The notes below the pieces were generated by a model, which was given only the letters and a program-made list of their open reading frames with translations, made no database searches and had not been told where the DNA came from. From CALEUX01 sp037439945 (GTDB lineage: Bacteria > Bacteroidota > Bacteroidia > Bacteroidales > Marinilabiliaceae), in assembly GCA_037439945.1 (NCBI GenBank), contig JBBIVA010000100.1, forward strand, positions 1 to 14,647: a stretch of 14,647 nt of DNA, written 5' to 3'. Below, piece by piece: positions 7,011 to 14,453 of this stretch; within the stretch, counting starts at the first letter, position 1; each line of letters starts with the position of its first letter. A program made the position numbers and the translations under genes.

Positions 7011-7967
7011 CTATTTGAAAAACGTTCCCTGTTGCCATCTATACCCTTTTAGAAACTCTTCAACGGGCATACGTTTTTTACCTGCAAGCTGAATATCTGT
7101 AAGTTGTATGTCGCCTAAACCTGTTCCAACCAATATTGTTTTTTTCCCATCGCTTGTTACCTCCCCCGGTTTAAGTGTTGATGTTTGTAAAACATGTGAA
7201 AAGAAAATCTTAAGCCCGGTAATTGTTCCATCGGGAAAAAACATTTCGGTCCATGATGTGGGGTAGGGGCTCAATCCTCTTATTTTATTATAAATTTTTA
7301 TTGCCGAATCATCCCAGTTTATTTTGCAGTCATCTTTAAAAAGTTTTGGTGCTGCTATAAGTTCATTGCATTGAAATATATCCTGAGGGGTTTCAGATAC
7401 ATTGCCCTCGGCAATTGCCTTAACCGTTTTAATTACAAGACCGGAACCTTTTTCCTTTAGTTTGTCATGGACAATCCCAGCTGTATCGGAATTATTTATT
7501 TGTACTTTTTCCTGGAATATTATATTTCCTGTATCAATTTCATGTTTGAGAAAAAAAGTTGTCACTCCTGTTTCTTTTTCACCATTAATTATTGCATGGT
7601 TAATTGGTGCGGCTCCTCTGTATTGAGGCAGAAGTGATGCATGAAGGTTAAAAGTGCCAAGTGGAGGAATTGTCCATACAACCTCTGGCAACATTCTAAA
7701 GGCTACAATTATTTGCAATTGGGGTTTTAACCCCTTTAACTCAGCTATAAATTGAGGGTCTTTGAGATTAATTGGTTGAAGGATTTTTAAATTTTTTTCG
7801 ATGGCAAATTGCTTAACTGATGATTGATTTAATTTTTGTCCTCGGCCGGCCGGTTTGTCAGGTGCGGTTATCACGCCAACAATATTACAACCTGCTTCAA
7901 TTAAAACCTTTAAACTATGGGTTGCAAATTCAGGTGTACCCATAAATACTATCCTCAATTTATGCAT
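7011..7967 (-). CDS. fmt: Methionyl-tRNA formyltransferase
   Basis: Fmt transfers a formyl group from 10-formyltetrahydrofolate to the methionine on initiator tRNA before translation starts. The 318-residue protein has the full family length. The N-terminal Rossmann domain begins RIVFMGTPEFA; the catalytic residues Asn107 and His109 are in FNLHAS and Asp145 in HEIDTGNI, next to the folate-site motif SLLPQYRGAAP (111-121). The C-terminal OB-like domain, which contacts tRNA, covers about residues 205-318. The start MHKLRIVF is well placed. Peptide deformylase (def), often beside fmt in other phyla, is not in this window. The upstream gap to the DHOD-like gene is 286 bases and holds a weak terminator, so fmt probably has its own promoter, although I found no clear one. 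Confidence 0.97.
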   Translation of the reverse strand: MHKLRIVFMGTPEFATHSLKVLIEAGCNIVGVITAPDKPAGRGQKLNQSSVKQFAIEKNLKILQPINLKDPQFIAELKGLKPQLQIIVAFRMLPEVVWTIPPLGTFNLHASLLPQYRGAAPINHAIINGEKETGVTTFFLKHEIDTGNIIFQEKVQINNSDTAGIVHDKLKEKGSGLVIKTVKAIAEGNVSETPQDIFQCNELIAAPKLFKDDCKINWDDSAIKIYNKIRGLSPYPTSWTEMFFPDGTITGLKIFFSHVLQTSTLKPGEVTSDGKKTILVGTGLGDIQLTDIQLAGKKRMPVEEFLKGYRWQQGTFFK

Positions 7968-8170
7968 TGTGTGTTATTTAATTTTAAATAAAATCTGGCA
8001 ATATATTTATCTTCCCTAAAATTGGTGGGTTAAAGTAACCGGTCAAATTTCGGAAAATAATGGGAATTAAACTATTTAATGCTTATTGCAGGCTATTTTA
8101 TTTGATTCTGTAACAGGCAGTGGGAAATTATAAAACTTTTGTTCTATTCAGGATTAAATATTTGTTAAAA

Positions 8171-8189
8171 CCTGATATTTATAATCAGG
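8171..8189 (-). terminator. Weak candidate terminator after the DHOD-like gene
   Basis: A perfect 6-bp stem (CCTGAT/ATCAGG) with a 7-base loop is followed on the minus strand by TTTTAAC. It lies 65 bases past the stop of the DHOD-like gene. The stem is short and only half GC, so it may be weak or incidental. Confidence 0.33.
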
Positions 8190-8253
8190 AGGTGTAATAC
8201 CCAGATTCCAATAAATTTTAATGATTGTATTTTTATCTCCGATAAAACATAAT

Positions 8254-9240
8254 TTATTTACCGGCAAAATGTTTCATGAACTGGGTACGGATTAATCCTC
8301 CGGGCTTATCTGTTTTTGAATAATTCAACATTCCCATGAAATCTGATATAGAATTAAATCCTTTGCCTGCCATCCATTTATCCAGATCATTATTAATGGT
8401 TTGAATGTGATTTATCCCTTTTTTGTATAATGAAGAAGCCACCTGCACCCCACAAGCTCCGGCAAGTATCATTTTTGCTGCAGTTAAACCGCTATGAATT
8501 CCAGTTGTTCCTACAATATCGCATTCGGCTTTTCCCGAGGTAATGGCTATCCAGCGCAAAGGTAATACGTAATCATCAGGATTACTGAAAATGGGCGCCG
8601 GAATAATTTCAAGCGATTCGGTGTCGTAATCGGGACTGAAAAACCTGTTAAACAAGGCAATTCCTTTAATTCCGCTTTTTGAAAAATCAATTATCGACTG
8701 TGTTAAATTTGAGAAATATGGACTTATTTTTATCGAAACAGGAATGGATGTTTCCTTCAAAACAGATTTAATAATATCAAGGGTAATAAGTTCGTTTTGA
8801 CCGTGTAAGCCTCCTTCATCGGCGGGCAAAAGGGAAATGTTAAGTTCAATACCATCTGCCCCTGCATCCTGAAGGTATTTGGCAAAGTATGGCCAATTGT
8901 ATTGTGTGATACAATTTATGCTTGCAATTATAGGAATTGTAATATTTTTTTTCGCTTCATAAATTAGCCTTAAGTACTCTGTTAGGGTATCATCCACATC
9001 CTGCTCTTCATAAAAGTCATAAATTTCAGGGTATAGATAGTTTTCAGAGTGCATTTTGTTTTTACGGTGGTCAAGCTCGACAATAATTTCTTCTTCAAAA
9101 AGTGATTTTAACACAATAGCCCCGGCCCCGGCTGATTCAATATCAACCAGGCTTTTTATATCATTGGTTAAACCGCTGCTGGCAGCTATAATGGGGCTTG
9201 GTAAATAAAGCCCCATATATGTAGTTGATAAATCGGGCAT
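8254..9240 (-). CDS. Dihydroorotate-dehydrogenase-like flavoprotein, substrate unknown
   Basis: A 328-residue TIM-barrel flavoprotein of the dihydroorotate dehydrogenase superfamily. Family features: the N-terminal strand and FMN-site lead SPIIAASSGLTNDI (15-28), GAGAIVLKSLFEEE (38-51), IELNIS (131-136), SIKISPYFSN (169-178), the phosphate-binding GTTGIHSG (244-251) and ACGVQVASSLYKKG (262-275). After IELNIS the chain reads LLPADEGG, where true PyrD proteins have a conserved loop carrying the catalytic Cys or Ser, typically SCPN. I therefore would not call it PyrD. It probably binds FMN but acts on another substrate; relatives are usually annotated 'dihydroorotate dehydrogenase-like'. No membrane anchor is present. 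It starts 16 bases after the START-like gene and is surely cotranscribed with it. Confidence 0.88.
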   Translation of the reverse strand: MPDLSTTYMGLYLPSPIIAASSGLTNDIKSLVDIESAGAGAIVLKSLFEEEIIVELDHRKNKMHSENYLYPEIYDFYEEQDVDDTLTEYLRLIYEAKKNITIPIIASINCITQYNWPYFAKYLQDAGADGIELNISLLPADEGGLHGQNELITLDIIKSVLKETSIPVSIKISPYFSNLTQSIIDFSKSGIKGIALFNRFFSPDYDTESLEIIPAPIFSNPDDYVLPLRWIAITSGKAECDIVGTTGIHSGLTAAKMILAGACGVQVASSLYKKGINHIQTINNDLDKWMAGKGFNSISDFMGMLNYSKTDKPGGLIRTQFMKHFAGK

Positions 9241-9256
9241 TTAACTTCAATTCTTT

Positions 9257-9646
9257 TTAGGATGACCCAAGTCCATGTTTTAAGATTTCAATCTGCCTGT
9301 TCCACAAATCAATTGTATCCTTTACTTCATCAGCATCTACGTGATCAACAATAAGAAGGGCAACATCGCCGGTTAGCTCGTCAACATTTATTTGAAATTC
9401 AAACCATGTTCCATCCATATCGTCATCAATCCACTGATATCGGACCATTTTGTTTTCTTTCCTAAGGGCTTGCTCGGCTCTTTGTTCGCTTCCTTTCCAA
9501 ATAAAGGTGAAATTTTTACCGTCAACCATAACATCGTCAGCGAACCACTCAGATAAGCCACTTGGTGTTGCCAGTCGGTTGAAGAGAATTACCGGGGATG
9601 TGTTGAGCAGATATTCCAGCTCGATTTTCTCTTTTAATTCGGCCAT
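9257..9646 (-). CDS. START-like (SRPBCC-fold) small protein
   Basis: A 129-residue protein with the helix-grip fold pattern of START/AHSA1-like domains: a first strand KIELEYLLNTSP (7-18), the helix and WF motif typical of the group (TPSGLSEWFADDV, 27-39), strands with FTFIWKG (46-52) and MVRYQWIDDDMDGTWFEF (67-84), and a long C-terminal helix (DLWNRQIEILKHGL) that would close the cavity. Proteins of this kind are widespread in Bacteroidota and have no established ligand. There is no signal peptide, so it should be cytosolic. It is the first gene of a two-gene unit with the DHOD-like flavoprotein 16 bases downstream. A lone TAnnTTTG box (TATTTTTG at 9694-9701, minus strand) lies upstream without a good partner box. 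Confidence 0.85.
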   Translation of the reverse strand: MAELKEKIELEYLLNTSPVILFNRLATPSGLSEWFADDVMVDGKNFTFIWKGSEQRAEQALRKENKMVRYQWIDDDMDGTWFEFQINVDELTGDVALLIVDHVDADEVKDTIDLWNRQIEILKHGLGSS

Positions 9647-10204
9647 TTGATATTTTTAATTATCGATTTTGGTTTACAAGATAGTAGTTTTATCAAAAAT
9701 AAAAAATTATTCCAAATTTAAGTTTTACGGGATGTTAAAAATGCCCGTATTCGCCGCCTTAAAAAATGCGAAAATGAAATGTAATAGCATTAACTGTTGT
9801 AAGTGTTACGGCTTATATGGTTAGTATTAATGAAACCCTGAATCAAAAAGGGATTTACATTTTTTTACAACTTGTCGCAATACTGGGATTGGTTATTTTA
9901 ATTATTTATATTCTTTTTGAAATCCGAAAAAAGAAATAGGCCCAAACTTGCCTTTAACCGATTTTTCAAATACCACCATAAGAAATTTATAGTCTTAAGT
10001 TGTTGATTATGTGACTTCTATTTTGATAAATCGTTTATGATAAACTAAATATTTATAATCCGAAATGCTTACAAATTAAGCTTTTATAAAGTAGCCTGTA
10101 CCAACCATTAGGTAGGGTTAAACCCGGCTTAGCCATTAGTTCATTGAATCTGTAATGACTGATCAGGGATAAAAAAGCAAATCCAAAATAACAGTTCTAA
10201 ATAG
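9647..10204. other. Intergenic region with one small open frame
   Basis: These 558 bases separate the ribBA stop from the START-like gene start. They hold the small membrane-protein frame at 9817-9939 on the plus strand and a lone -7-like box at 9694-9701 for the minus-strand START gene. No clear terminator for ribBA was found. A small perfect inverted repeat (GGGTT-A-AACCC near 10115-10125) has no loop and is unlikely to matter. Confidence 0.55.
9817..9939 (+). CDS. Possible 40-residue single-span membrane protein
   Basis: An ATG at 9817 opens a 40-codon frame ending in TAG at 9937-9939. The product has a short polar head (MVSINETLNQKG), one strong membrane helix (LQLVAILGLVILIIYILF, residues 17-34) and a basic tail (EIRKKK), the layout of a small inner-membrane protein with its C-terminus in the cytoplasm. 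The same frame is open back to 9778 and encodes another hydrophobic run (VIALTVVSVTAY), but no usual start codon is in frame there. There is no Shine-Dalgarno sequence and no promoter match. The helix-plus-positive-tail composition is better than chance AT-rich DNA, but coding status is unproven. Confidence 0.38.
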   Translation: MVSINETLNQKGIYIFLQLVAILGLVILIIYILFEIRKKK

Positions 10205-11434
10205 TTAATATTTAAAGAAATCGAGGTTATGCCCCATCCTGTTCTTTTTTGTTTGCATATAAACTTCATTAAATGCATTTGGTTTTATTTCGATGGGTAC
10301 GTTTTCAGTAATTTTTAAACCATATCCCTCAAGGCCAATTCTTTTAATAGGATTATTTGTCATTAACCGCATTTTGGTTACTCCCAGCTCACGTAATATT
10401 TGTGCACCAACACCATAATCTCTTTCATCGGCTTCAAACCCTAGCTCAACATTTGCATCAACTGTATCCAAACCCTCTTCCTGCAATTTGTAGGCTTTAA
10501 TTTTATTCATTAGTCCAATGCCTCGTCCTTCCTGGTTCATGTAAACAACAACTCCTTTTCCCTCCATCTCTATTAACTCCATTGATTTTCTGAGTTGTTC
10601 CCCACATTCACATCTTAATGAACCAAATATATCGCCGGTTGTGCATGATGAATGTACCCGGACAAGAATTGCCTCACCCGGGGTCCAGGATCCTTTAATA
10701 AGAGCCATATGCTCTAACCCATTCGACTTTTGCTTAAAGGGTATAAACCTAAAATGTCCAAAGGATGTTGGCAATTGAACCTCAACACCCTTAACAATAA
10801 GGCTTTCCTGTTTAAGCCGGTAGGTTATTAAATCCTTGATGGAAATAAGCTTAAGATTAAACTTTGCAGCAATTTTTGCCAATTGGGGCAATCTGGCCAT
10901 GGAACCGTCGTCATTCATAATTTCAACCAATACGCCGGCAGGATATAAACCTGCAAGTTTAGCCAGGTCAACGGCTGCCTCAGTATGTCCGGTGCGCCGG
11001 AGAACTCCCTTATCCTTGGCTTTAAGCGGAAAGATATGCCCCGGGCGCCCTAAATCTTCGGGTTTGGTATTTGAATCACATAGTGCTAATAAAGTTTTTG
11101 CACGGTCTGAAGCAGATATTCCTGTTGTGCAACCATTGTCAATTAAATCAACAGAAACAGTAAATGGGGTTGCGTGCAACGATGTATTTCTGCCAACCAT
11201 TAAATCAAGTTCTAGTTCCTCGCAACGCTGTTCGGTTATTGGTGCACAAATTAAACCCCGGCCATGCTTGGCCATAAAATTAACCTTTTCAGGAGTTATA
11301 AGTTGTGCAGCAGCAATAAAGTCACCCTCATTTTCCCGGTCTTCATCATCCACCACAATTATTAATTCCCCTTTCTTAATAGCTTCAATTGCCTCTTCAA
11401 TTGTATTAAGGACTATATTGTTTTGTTCAGACAT
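10205..11434 (-). CDS. ribBA: Bifunctional DHBP synthase / GTP cyclohydrolase II
   Basis: RibBA makes both precursors of riboflavin: the RibB half forms 3,4-dihydroxy-2-butanone 4-phosphate from ribulose 5-phosphate, and the RibA half opens GTP to the pyrimidine precursor. The 409-residue protein has both halves intact. RibB (about 5-205) shows DDEDRENEGD (29-38), HGRGLICAPIT (57-67), GRPGHIFPL (129-137) and RRTGHTEAAVDL (146-157). RibA (about 210-405) shows VRVHSSC with Cys264 and RCEC with Cys275 and Cys277, the spacing of the zinc site, then YMNQEGRGIGL (298-308). The gene lies 66 bases downstream of the permease gene, with a promoter in that gap. I see no FMN riboswitch: the short gap cannot hold one. 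Confidence 0.97.
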   Translation of the reverse strand: MSEQNNIVLNTIEEAIEAIKKGELIIVVDDEDRENEGDFIAAAQLITPEKVNFMAKHGRGLICAPITEQRCEELELDLMVGRNTSLHATPFTVSVDLIDNGCTTGISASDRAKTLLALCDSNTKPEDLGRPGHIFPLKAKDKGVLRRTGHTEAAVDLAKLAGLYPAGVLVEIMNDDGSMARLPQLAKIAAKFNLKLISIKDLITYRLKQESLIVKGVEVQLPTSFGHFRFIPFKQKSNGLEHMALIKGSWTPGEAILVRVHSSCTTGDIFGSLRCECGEQLRKSMELIEMEGKGVVVYMNQEGRGIGLMNKIKAYKLQEEGLDTVDANVELGFEADERDYGVGAQILRELGVTKMRLMTNNPIKRIGLEGYGLKITENVPIEIKPNAFNEVYMQTKKNRMGHNLDFFKY

Positions 11435-11465
11435 CTATTTCAAATTTCAATTTTTGAAGTGAGTG

Positions 11466-11496
11466 CAAAATTAATCATTTACAATGCAGATTCAAC
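11466..11496 (-). promoter_or_regulatory. Promoter for ribBA
   Basis: In the 66-base gap between the permease and ribBA, GTTG (11493-11496), a 19-base spacer and a perfect TAnnTTTG match, TAATTTTG (11466-11473), fit the Bacteroidota consensus on the minus strand. The start would be near 11459, leaving a leader of about 25 bases. ribBA could thus be transcribed separately from the permease. Confidence 0.5.
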
Positions 11497-11500
11497 TGAT

Positions 11501-12955
11501 TTAAATTTTAATCTGCAATTTTGCCCTCAATTTTCTTAAAAAGATAATATACGCATCAGGGTTTAGTAAAGATGAATCAGTGGCCGATTTATAGGTAAGG
11601 AAAATTCCAACCGGTAAAAGTATCGATGACGACAACCAAATACCCTGGTAAACATGCCAAACCCCTTCCCGTGCGAACTTGGCCCCTATGGTGTCAATTA
11701 TGTAATAAATTATAAAGAAAAAAATTGAAATTACGACAGGCATTCCCAGCCCGCCTTTTCGAATTATGGCTCCCAACGGGGCTCCAATAAAAAAGAATAT
11801 TAAACAGGCAAACGGTAAAGTAAATTTTCGGTGTAACTCCATTAAATGCCTGCGGATTTTTAACTCCTCCCTTTCAATAAATCTCATTTGGTCGTCAATA
11901 ACCTGTTTATTATCCCTTGCCTGTCTCAATGCATATTCCATAACCATTCTTTTTTGCTGGCCATCGAGTGATCTAAACAGCGAATCGGAACTCAAAATTT
12001 TTGCAGTATCAACAATTTCATACTTTGCTCTGTCCTCATATCTGAGCCTGTTAAAATAAAAGTTTGAAGACCTATCTTCAAGGCTTTGTTTATAAATCTT
12101 TAATTCCTGATGTATTGAGTCCAAATCATGCGTCAATTGTTCAATATTTTTCATTCTGTCGCTATTTCTAAACAGGCTTTCATCAGTTTTTGTAAAATCA
12201 AAACCTTGTAATTGAATAATAGCCTCCTGCTTTTTAAATACATCAGTGCGAAACATTCGCGAGTCTTGCCTCTGTTGCCGTGGTGATTCTCCGCTTACCC
12301 GTTCATCGTACCTGATACCATCAAACAATGTTAATAAAAGAAACTTCTTATCGTCCGACATTTGCAGTTTCCCTGAATCAGCGAGTGTTACATTACTGTT
12401 TTTCAATTGACGGTCCCGGTGGTCGTAAATCATTACATCATAAAGCAGGTTTTTATCCTTGTCCTTTTCATCAATCTTTATACTGAAATTATCTACCCCC
12501 TGATAAAAAACTTTCTCCTTGATATCAAGCTCAAGCCTTGTTTCCCTTATTCCATGAAGGATTGAGTACAACTTTAAATTTGCAACAGGAAGTAAATTAT
12601 TAGAAAATTTATATGCAGCAAATGAAATAAAAAGAGTTAAAAATATTAATGGCAACATAATTCTCAGCAATGATATACCGGCCGATTTTAAGGCCGTTAA
12701 CTCATAGTTTTCGCCTAAGTTGCCGAATGTCATTAACGAAGCTAGTAATATAGCCAGTGGTAACGCCATTGGGACAACCTGCAATGAAGCATAAAAAAGA
12801 AGTTCGACTAAAACTACCCACTCAAGACCCTTCCCCACAAGATCGTCAACGTAACGCCAAAGAAATTGCATTACCAGTATAAACATGGATATAAAAAAAG
12901 TCATTATTAAGGGGCCCAGATAGCTTTTTAGAATAAACAAATCCAATTTTTTCAC
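11501..12955 (-). CDS. LptF/LptG-family permease (YjgP/YjgQ type)
   Basis: A 484-residue inner-membrane protein. In the Lpt machine, LptF and LptG form the transmembrane part of the ABC transporter that pulls lipopolysaccharide out of the inner membrane. Three membrane segments lie near the N-terminus (about 12-34, 47-77 and 97-116) and three near the C-terminus (378-397, 404-423 and 438-456), the LptF/G layout. Family features are the opening LDLFILKSYLGPL, the coupling-helix region FGNLGENYELTALKSAGIS (77-95) and GAPLGAIIRKGGLG (391-404). E. coli LptF and LptG are about 360 residues; the extra length here is mostly a charged helical stretch at about 262-372 in the periplasmic part, after the beta-jellyroll-like domain. 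I cannot tell whether it plays the LptF or the LptG role, so I give no symbol. It is first in a likely unit with ribBA. Confidence 0.92.
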   Translation of the reverse strand: MKKLDLFILKSYLGPLIMTFFISMFILVMQFLWRYVDDLVGKGLEWVVLVELLFYASLQVVPMALPLAILLASLMTFGNLGENYELTALKSAGISLLRIMLPLIFLTLFISFAAYKFSNNLLPVANLKLYSILHGIRETRLELDIKEKVFYQGVDNFSIKIDEKDKDKNLLYDVMIYDHRDRQLKNSNVTLADSGKLQMSDDKKFLLLTLFDGIRYDERVSGESPRQQRQDSRMFRTDVFKKQEAIIQLQGFDFTKTDESLFRNSDRMKNIEQLTHDLDSIHQELKIYKQSLEDRSSNFYFNRLRYEDRAKYEIVDTAKILSSDSLFRSLDGQQKRMVMEYALRQARDNKQVIDDQMRFIEREELKIRRHLMELHRKFTLPFACLIFFFIGAPLGAIIRKGGLGMPVVISIFFFIIYYIIDTIGAKFAREGVWHVYQGIWLSSSILLPVGIFLTYKSATDSSLLNPDAYIIFLRKLRAKLQIKI

Positions 12956-13175
12956 GAGGATAAAATTTAGTTAATCAATTGTACTCGTGCAACACCCATT
13001 AACCATACATCCGCAGGGCTATTTTTAAATCATGGATGTTTCATCCGAAAATAATTTTTATTATAAGACCTGGAAAAACTCATCAGGCAGTAATTTTTTC
13101 CATAAATCATGCCCTTTTATAACAAAAAAAGGGTTTGATTTGATATGGTGAAATTACTATTTTTTAGAGAAACAA
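12956..13175. other. Gap between the permease gene and the tRNA terminator
   Basis: About 220 AT-rich bases. It should contain the permease promoter, but the best match (TTG, 20 bases, TAAATTTT) lies almost on the ATG and is unconvincing. Two small hairpins are visible: GGATG-TTT-CATCC near 13034-13046 and CCCTTTT/AAAAGGG at 13112-13133. Neither is followed by a T run on the minus strand. No open frame looks real. Confidence 0.45.
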
Positions 13176-13207
13176 AAAACGGGGATCCTTTATAGAACCC
13201 CCGTTTT
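13176..13207 (-). terminator. Intrinsic terminator of the tRNA gene
   Basis: A 9-bp perfect stem (AAAACGGGG at 13176-13184 with CCCCGTTTT at 13199-13207) and a 14-base loop. On the minus strand it begins 7 bases past the tRNA 3' end and the stem runs into six T residues, the expected form of a Rho-independent terminator. Confidence 0.75.
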
Positions 13208-13213
13208 CCAAAG

Positions 13214-13287
13214 TACCGAGAGGCGGGCTTGAACCGCCGACCTCATGATTATGAATCATGCGCTCTAACCAGCTGAGCTACCTCGGC
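13214..13287 (-). tRNA. tRNA-Met (CAT anticodon)
   Basis: A 74-base cloverleaf on the minus strand. D-arm GCTC/GAGC, anticodon stem CATGA/TCATG with loop TTCATAA (anticodon CAT), T-arm GGCGG/CCGCC with loop TTCAAGC, discriminator A. The 3' CCA is not encoded. The acceptor stem GCCGAGG/TCTCGGT pairs fully only if a G1-U72 and a G7-U66 wobble are allowed. The anticodon stem lacks the three G-C pairs of initiator tRNA, so this is an elongator methionine tRNA or, since the anticodon is the same, an isoleucine tRNA whose C34 is modified to lysidine. I cannot separate these two by eye. Confidence 0.9.
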
Positions 13288-13328
13288 ATTACCAATTAAA
13301 TCTATATCTAATTGTTTTTTTGCGGATG

Positions 13329-13360
13329 CAAATTTAAAGGTTAAAATCTTCCCATGCAAA
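13329..13360 (-). promoter_or_regulatory. Promoter of the tRNA gene
   Basis: On the minus strand, TTTG (13357-13360), a 20-base spacer and TAAATTTG (13329-13336) match the Bacteroidota consensus perfectly in both boxes. Transcription would start near 13322, about 35 bases before the tRNA 5' end. This is the best promoter match in the window. Confidence 0.62.
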
Positions 13361-13481
13361 CCATGAATTTACTTTTTTGAAAAAAAAATAAATTGCACTT
13401 TTAAATGTCTGCATTTGGAAAACAAAACCGGTGGTTTCAACTTTTTTTTATTTTGATATATTTACACAATGCTTTATTTAT

Positions 13482-13512
13482 TATGTTAAAAAAACTAAAG
13501 TGTTTAATTTTG
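13482..13512 (+). promoter_or_regulatory. Candidate promoter for the MscS-type channel gene
   Basis: TATG (13482-13485), a 19-base spacer and a perfect TAnnTTTG match, TAATTTTG (13505-13512). Transcription would start near 13519, leaving a leader of about 46 bases. The last base of the -7 box overlaps a GGAGG (13512-13516) that could instead serve as ribosome binding site for a tiny open frame at 13522, so the two readings compete. Confidence 0.42.
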
Positions 13513-13564
13513 GAGGTTACTATGGTTTATATTTACAAATTAGGTTTATAAAATCGAAATAGAA

Positions 13565-14398
13565 ATGGAAGAGCTGATATCAATTATACCTGCATCAGAT
13601 AAAATGTTTGAGCTGCTAATTAAGTATGGGAGCAAGCTCCTTTTGGCAATTTTGACGCTGATAATTGGCCTTTGGTTAATTAGCCGGCTTTCAAAGGTTT
13701 TACGTAAAATATTTGAATTAAAAGCTTTTGAAAAAACTCTCCAGATTTTTTTAATTCAATTTATATCAGTTGTTTTAAAAATACTGTTGTTCATAAGTGT
13801 AATTACAATGGTGGGTGTGCAAATGACATCATTCATAGCATTACTTGGCGCTGCGGGTATTGCGTTTGGGATGGCGTTATCAGGTACTCTTCAAAATTTT
13901 GCCGGAGGAGTTATGCTTTTGATTTTTAAGCCGTTTAAGGTTGGCGATTTTATTGAAGCCCAGGGATATTTGGGGACTGTTAAAGAGATGCAGATTTTTC
14001 ATACTGTTTTAAATACGCCGGATATGAAAACCATTATTATACCAAACGGTGGTTTAAGTACCGGCAGTTTAATTAATTATTCATACGAACCTTTAAGAAG
14101 GGTAGATTGGACATTTGGTATTAGTTATAGCGATAATATTGATAAGGCACGGGAAATTATTATTGAGGTTATTAGTTCTGATGAAAGAATAAAAACTGAC
14201 CCGGAACCATTTGTAGGGGTTATTTCTTTTGGCGAAAATTCGGTTAACCTGGTTACCAGGGCTTGGGTGGATGCCACAAACTACTGGGATGTTTTTTTTA
14301 AAATGAATGAAATGGTTAAGAAAGAGTTTGATTACCGGGGTATTACAATTCCATTACCCCAGCGCGAAATTCATTTGTACCCGCCGAAGGAGAAATAA
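13565..14398 (+). CDS. Small-conductance mechanosensitive channel, MscS family
   Basis: A 277-residue inner-membrane channel, close to the 286 residues of E. coli MscS, which opens under membrane tension to release solutes after osmotic downshift. Three membrane helices are visible at about 23-41, 61-84 and 88-120; the third is the pore helix with the Gly/Ala pattern GAAGIAFGMALSGTLQNFAGG (95-115). The beta domain follows, with FKPFKVGDFIE (121-131), GTVKEMQIFHT (137-147) and IIPNGGLSTGSLINYS (158-173), then the alpha-beta domain ending in the family tail GITIPLPQREIHL (259-271). The start MEELISIIP fits the short MscS N-terminus. It is a single-gene unit with a candidate promoter upstream and a strong terminator 17 bases after the stop. 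Confidence 0.95.
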   Translation: MEELISIIPASDKMFELLIKYGSKLLLAILTLIIGLWLISRLSKVLRKIFELKAFEKTLQIFLIQFISVVLKILLFISVITMVGVQMTSFIALLGAAGIAFGMALSGTLQNFAGGVMLLIFKPFKVGDFIEAQGYLGTVKEMQIFHTVLNTPDMKTIIIPNGGLSTGSLINYSYEPLRRVDWTFGISYSDNIDKAREIIIEVISSDERIKTDPEPFVGVISFGENSVNLVTRAWVDATNYWDVFFKMNEMVKKEFDYRGITIPLPQREIHLYPPKEK

Positions 14399-14414
14399 TC
14401 TGGGTTATAATATC

Positions 14415-14453
14415 AAAAAAAAGTGTTTCGAAATCAGGGAAGCACTTTTTTTT
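14415..14453 (+). terminator. Strong intrinsic terminator after the MscS gene
   Basis: A 14-bp stem with one wobble pair (eight A then GTGTTT, matched by AAGCAC then eight T) around an 11-base loop. The arms are 14415-14428 and 14440-14453. The T run on one side and the A run on the other mean it could also work for minus-strand transcription arriving from the right. Confidence 0.82.

Noticed and set aside
9694..9701. TATTTTTG box upstream of the START-like gene
   Set aside because: It matches the -7 consensus but has no upstream TTTG at a workable distance, and such boxes arise by chance in AT-rich DNA.
10836..11462. A 208-codon open frame on the plus strand
   Set aside because: It lies antisense inside ribBA, whose catalytic motifs are all intact in the minus-strand frame. 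The product is serine-rich and low in complexity, as expected from a shadow frame.
11435..11500. FMN riboswitch upstream of ribBA
   Set aside because: The gap is 66 bases, too short for the FMN aptamer, and contains none of its conserved segments.
13112..13133. CCCTTTT/AAAAGGG inverted repeat near the tRNA terminator
   Set aside because: It is a 7-bp AT-rich stem without a following T run on the minus strand, and it has no gene to serve on the plus strand.
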